From Symbiobacterium thermophilum (GTDB lineage Bacteria > Bacillota > Sulfobacillia > UBA995), in the NCBI GenBank assembly GCA_020725145.1, contig DYFO01000020.1:1-38317 (forward strand): a stretch of DNA of 38,317 nt. Reading direction: 5' to 3'. This document shows, in pieces, positions 37,036-38,317 of the stretch; positions within the stretch are counted from its first letter, which is position 1; each line of letters begins with the position of its first letter. The notes under the pieces were generated by a model, which was not told the origin of the DNA, made no database searches, and saw only the letters and a list, made by a program, of their open reading frames with translations. The translations under genes were made by a program, and so were the position numbers.

Positions 37036-37836
37036 TTGGCGCTGGGGTTTGTCTCACTGGCCAGCTCCAGCACCTTCGGCAATGCTTACCTGCTGGACGG
37101 GGGCCCCGGTGCTCGGGTCATGGTCGACTGCGGCGCAGGCCTCCGGCAACTTGAGACAGCCCTGGCGGACGTGGGCCTTGATCCGAGTCATATTGAGGCC
37201 ATCTTCCTCACCCACGGCCACTCAGATCATGTTCGCGCGGTTACCCTCCGTGTCCCGTTTCCCCGGTCCTACGGCATTCCCGTGTACGCCACCGAAGGGC
37301 TGTGGCAGCTGCTTGACGGCTGCATCGGGTCGCTCGAACCCTCGCTGCGACGCGTGCTACCGGCAGGCGGCGAAACCACGGTCGGATCCTTGCGGGTACG
37401 GGCCATCCCCAAGCCGCACGATTGTGTGGACCCGGTAGGGTTGGTGATCGACGGAGCAATGGGCAGCTGGCTGTTCTTGACCGACCTCGGCCACGTGCCC
37501 CCTCACCTCCTGTGCGAAGGGAGAGAATGCGAGTACCTTGTGGTGGAGGCAAATCATGAACCGGCACTGGAACTTGCCTCGGGAAGGCCTGAGGTTCTGG
37601 TCCGGCGGGTGCTGGGCGACCGGGGGCACCTGTCTAACCAGCAGGCGGCCGCGGCGCTTCGCGAGATGGTCAATCGCCGCACCCGGGTGGTGTTCCTAGC
37701 CCATCTCAGTGTGGAGTGCAACACGCCGGCACTGGCCTACTCCACCTGTCGGCACGAGCTCGACCGCTGCGGGTACCGAGGTGAGCTCGGTGTGCTCCCG
37801 GCGGGCGGTCAGGTGTTGCGTTGGCCCCGGTTGTAG
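37036..37836 (+). CDS. MBL-fold metallo-hydrolase (YycJ/WalJ-like)
   Basis: SLASSSTFGNAYLLDGG, IFLTHGHSDHVRAV, FLTDLGHVP, EANHEPALE, VFLAHLSVECNTP; TTG start with GGGGAGGGG RBS. Confidence 0.88.
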   Translation: MALGFVSLASSSTFGNAYLLDGGPGARVMVDCGAGLRQLETALADVGLDPSHIEAIFLTHGHSDHVRAVTLRVPFPRSYGIPVYATEGLWQLLDGCIGSLEPSLRRVLPAGGETTVGSLRVRAIPKPHDCVDPVGLVIDGAMGSWLFLTDLGHVPPHLLCEGRECEYLVVEANHEPALELASGRPEVLVRRVLGDRGHLSNQQAAAALREMVNRRTRVVFLAHLSVECNTPALAYSTCRHELDRCGYRGELGVLPAGGQVLRWPRL

Positions 37837-38317
37837 GTTACATGATGCCGCCACTACCGCTGTCTGCTGAGGTCTCGATATAAGCCTGCTCGTTGGCGGG
37901 GCACCGTCCTAGCTGCCACCGGTGGTTCGTCCAATTCGGCCTCAGAGTAGTCGCAACCCTCCAATGCAAGGCGTTCTTCGATCTGGGAGTTGCAGTTGTT
38001 GACGACTCGCGCGGTGGTATCCAGTTCACAGCTCTGGGCTAAAGTCTAAGAAGATCAGTCCGGGCATGAACTGAGCTGGCGGGGTTCCGGTCGAGGAGAA
38101 GCGTGCGGACTACGTCATCTGGCTCAGTGGTGAAAACCAAGGGTTGCCCCCCGGCACGATGACGCTTGCGTGTAAGCCATCACATGGCTGCGTCAAGCTG
38201 TGAACAAAGCGAGCATTGATGCGGGTCGGTGAGGGGTCTGGCTTTTTTTCCGCGGATGTGGTGAGCCTGTCGCACAGATAGCCTGAAGATCAGGCAGTTA
38301 CACCTACATAACGTTGA

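Noticed and set aside
37838-38029. 63-aa minus ORF ending SGSGGIM as a possible RiPP precursor
   Set aside because: No leader/core pattern or modification enzyme nearby; an overlapping frame looks more protein-like.

Overview
High-GC window, most consistent with a spore-forming monoderm Bacillota (intact sigK; many GTG/TTG starts; strong GGAGG ribosome-binding sites). It is mostly ordinary chromosomal coding sequence. Left part: a frameshifted membrane protein, smpB, a decapitated vWA-protein remnant, sigK, an alpha/beta hydrolase, a yqeG-type HAD phosphatase, an A24 prepilin peptidase, an M20 amidohydrolase, DegV, a DinB-family protein with an extra N-terminal domain, a NusG-domain-II protein, a molybdopterin oxidoreductase and threonine synthase. 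Middle: two vitamin riboswitch loci. One is an FMN riboswitch with an intrinsic terminator in front of a RibU-like S component on the minus strand. The other is a TPP riboswitch in front of thiD-thiM-thiE-thiW on the plus strand. These are followed by MATE, SDR (probable CTG start), MFS and ABC transporter genes. At 24.3-30.5 kb there is a compact Tad/Flp pilus operon (cpaB, cpaE/tadZ, tadA, tadB, tadC, flp, tadE, tadG-like) with a good sigma-A promoter and a divergent SLH-domain gene. The right part is an accessory/decay zone: an ArsR-type regulator divergent from an atypical M20 hydrolase, a methyltransferase fragment, an IS1634/IS4-type element with at least two frameshifts, a two-gene lower-GC module encoding uncharacterised membrane-anchored and secreted Cys-rich proteins, a prolyl-oligopeptidase C-terminal stub, and an MBL-fold hydrolase. 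The strongest novelty candidate is the two-gene module at 34999-36723. No CRISPR array, tRNA or rRNA was recognised. Homology calls are by motif recognition only; no database search was run.
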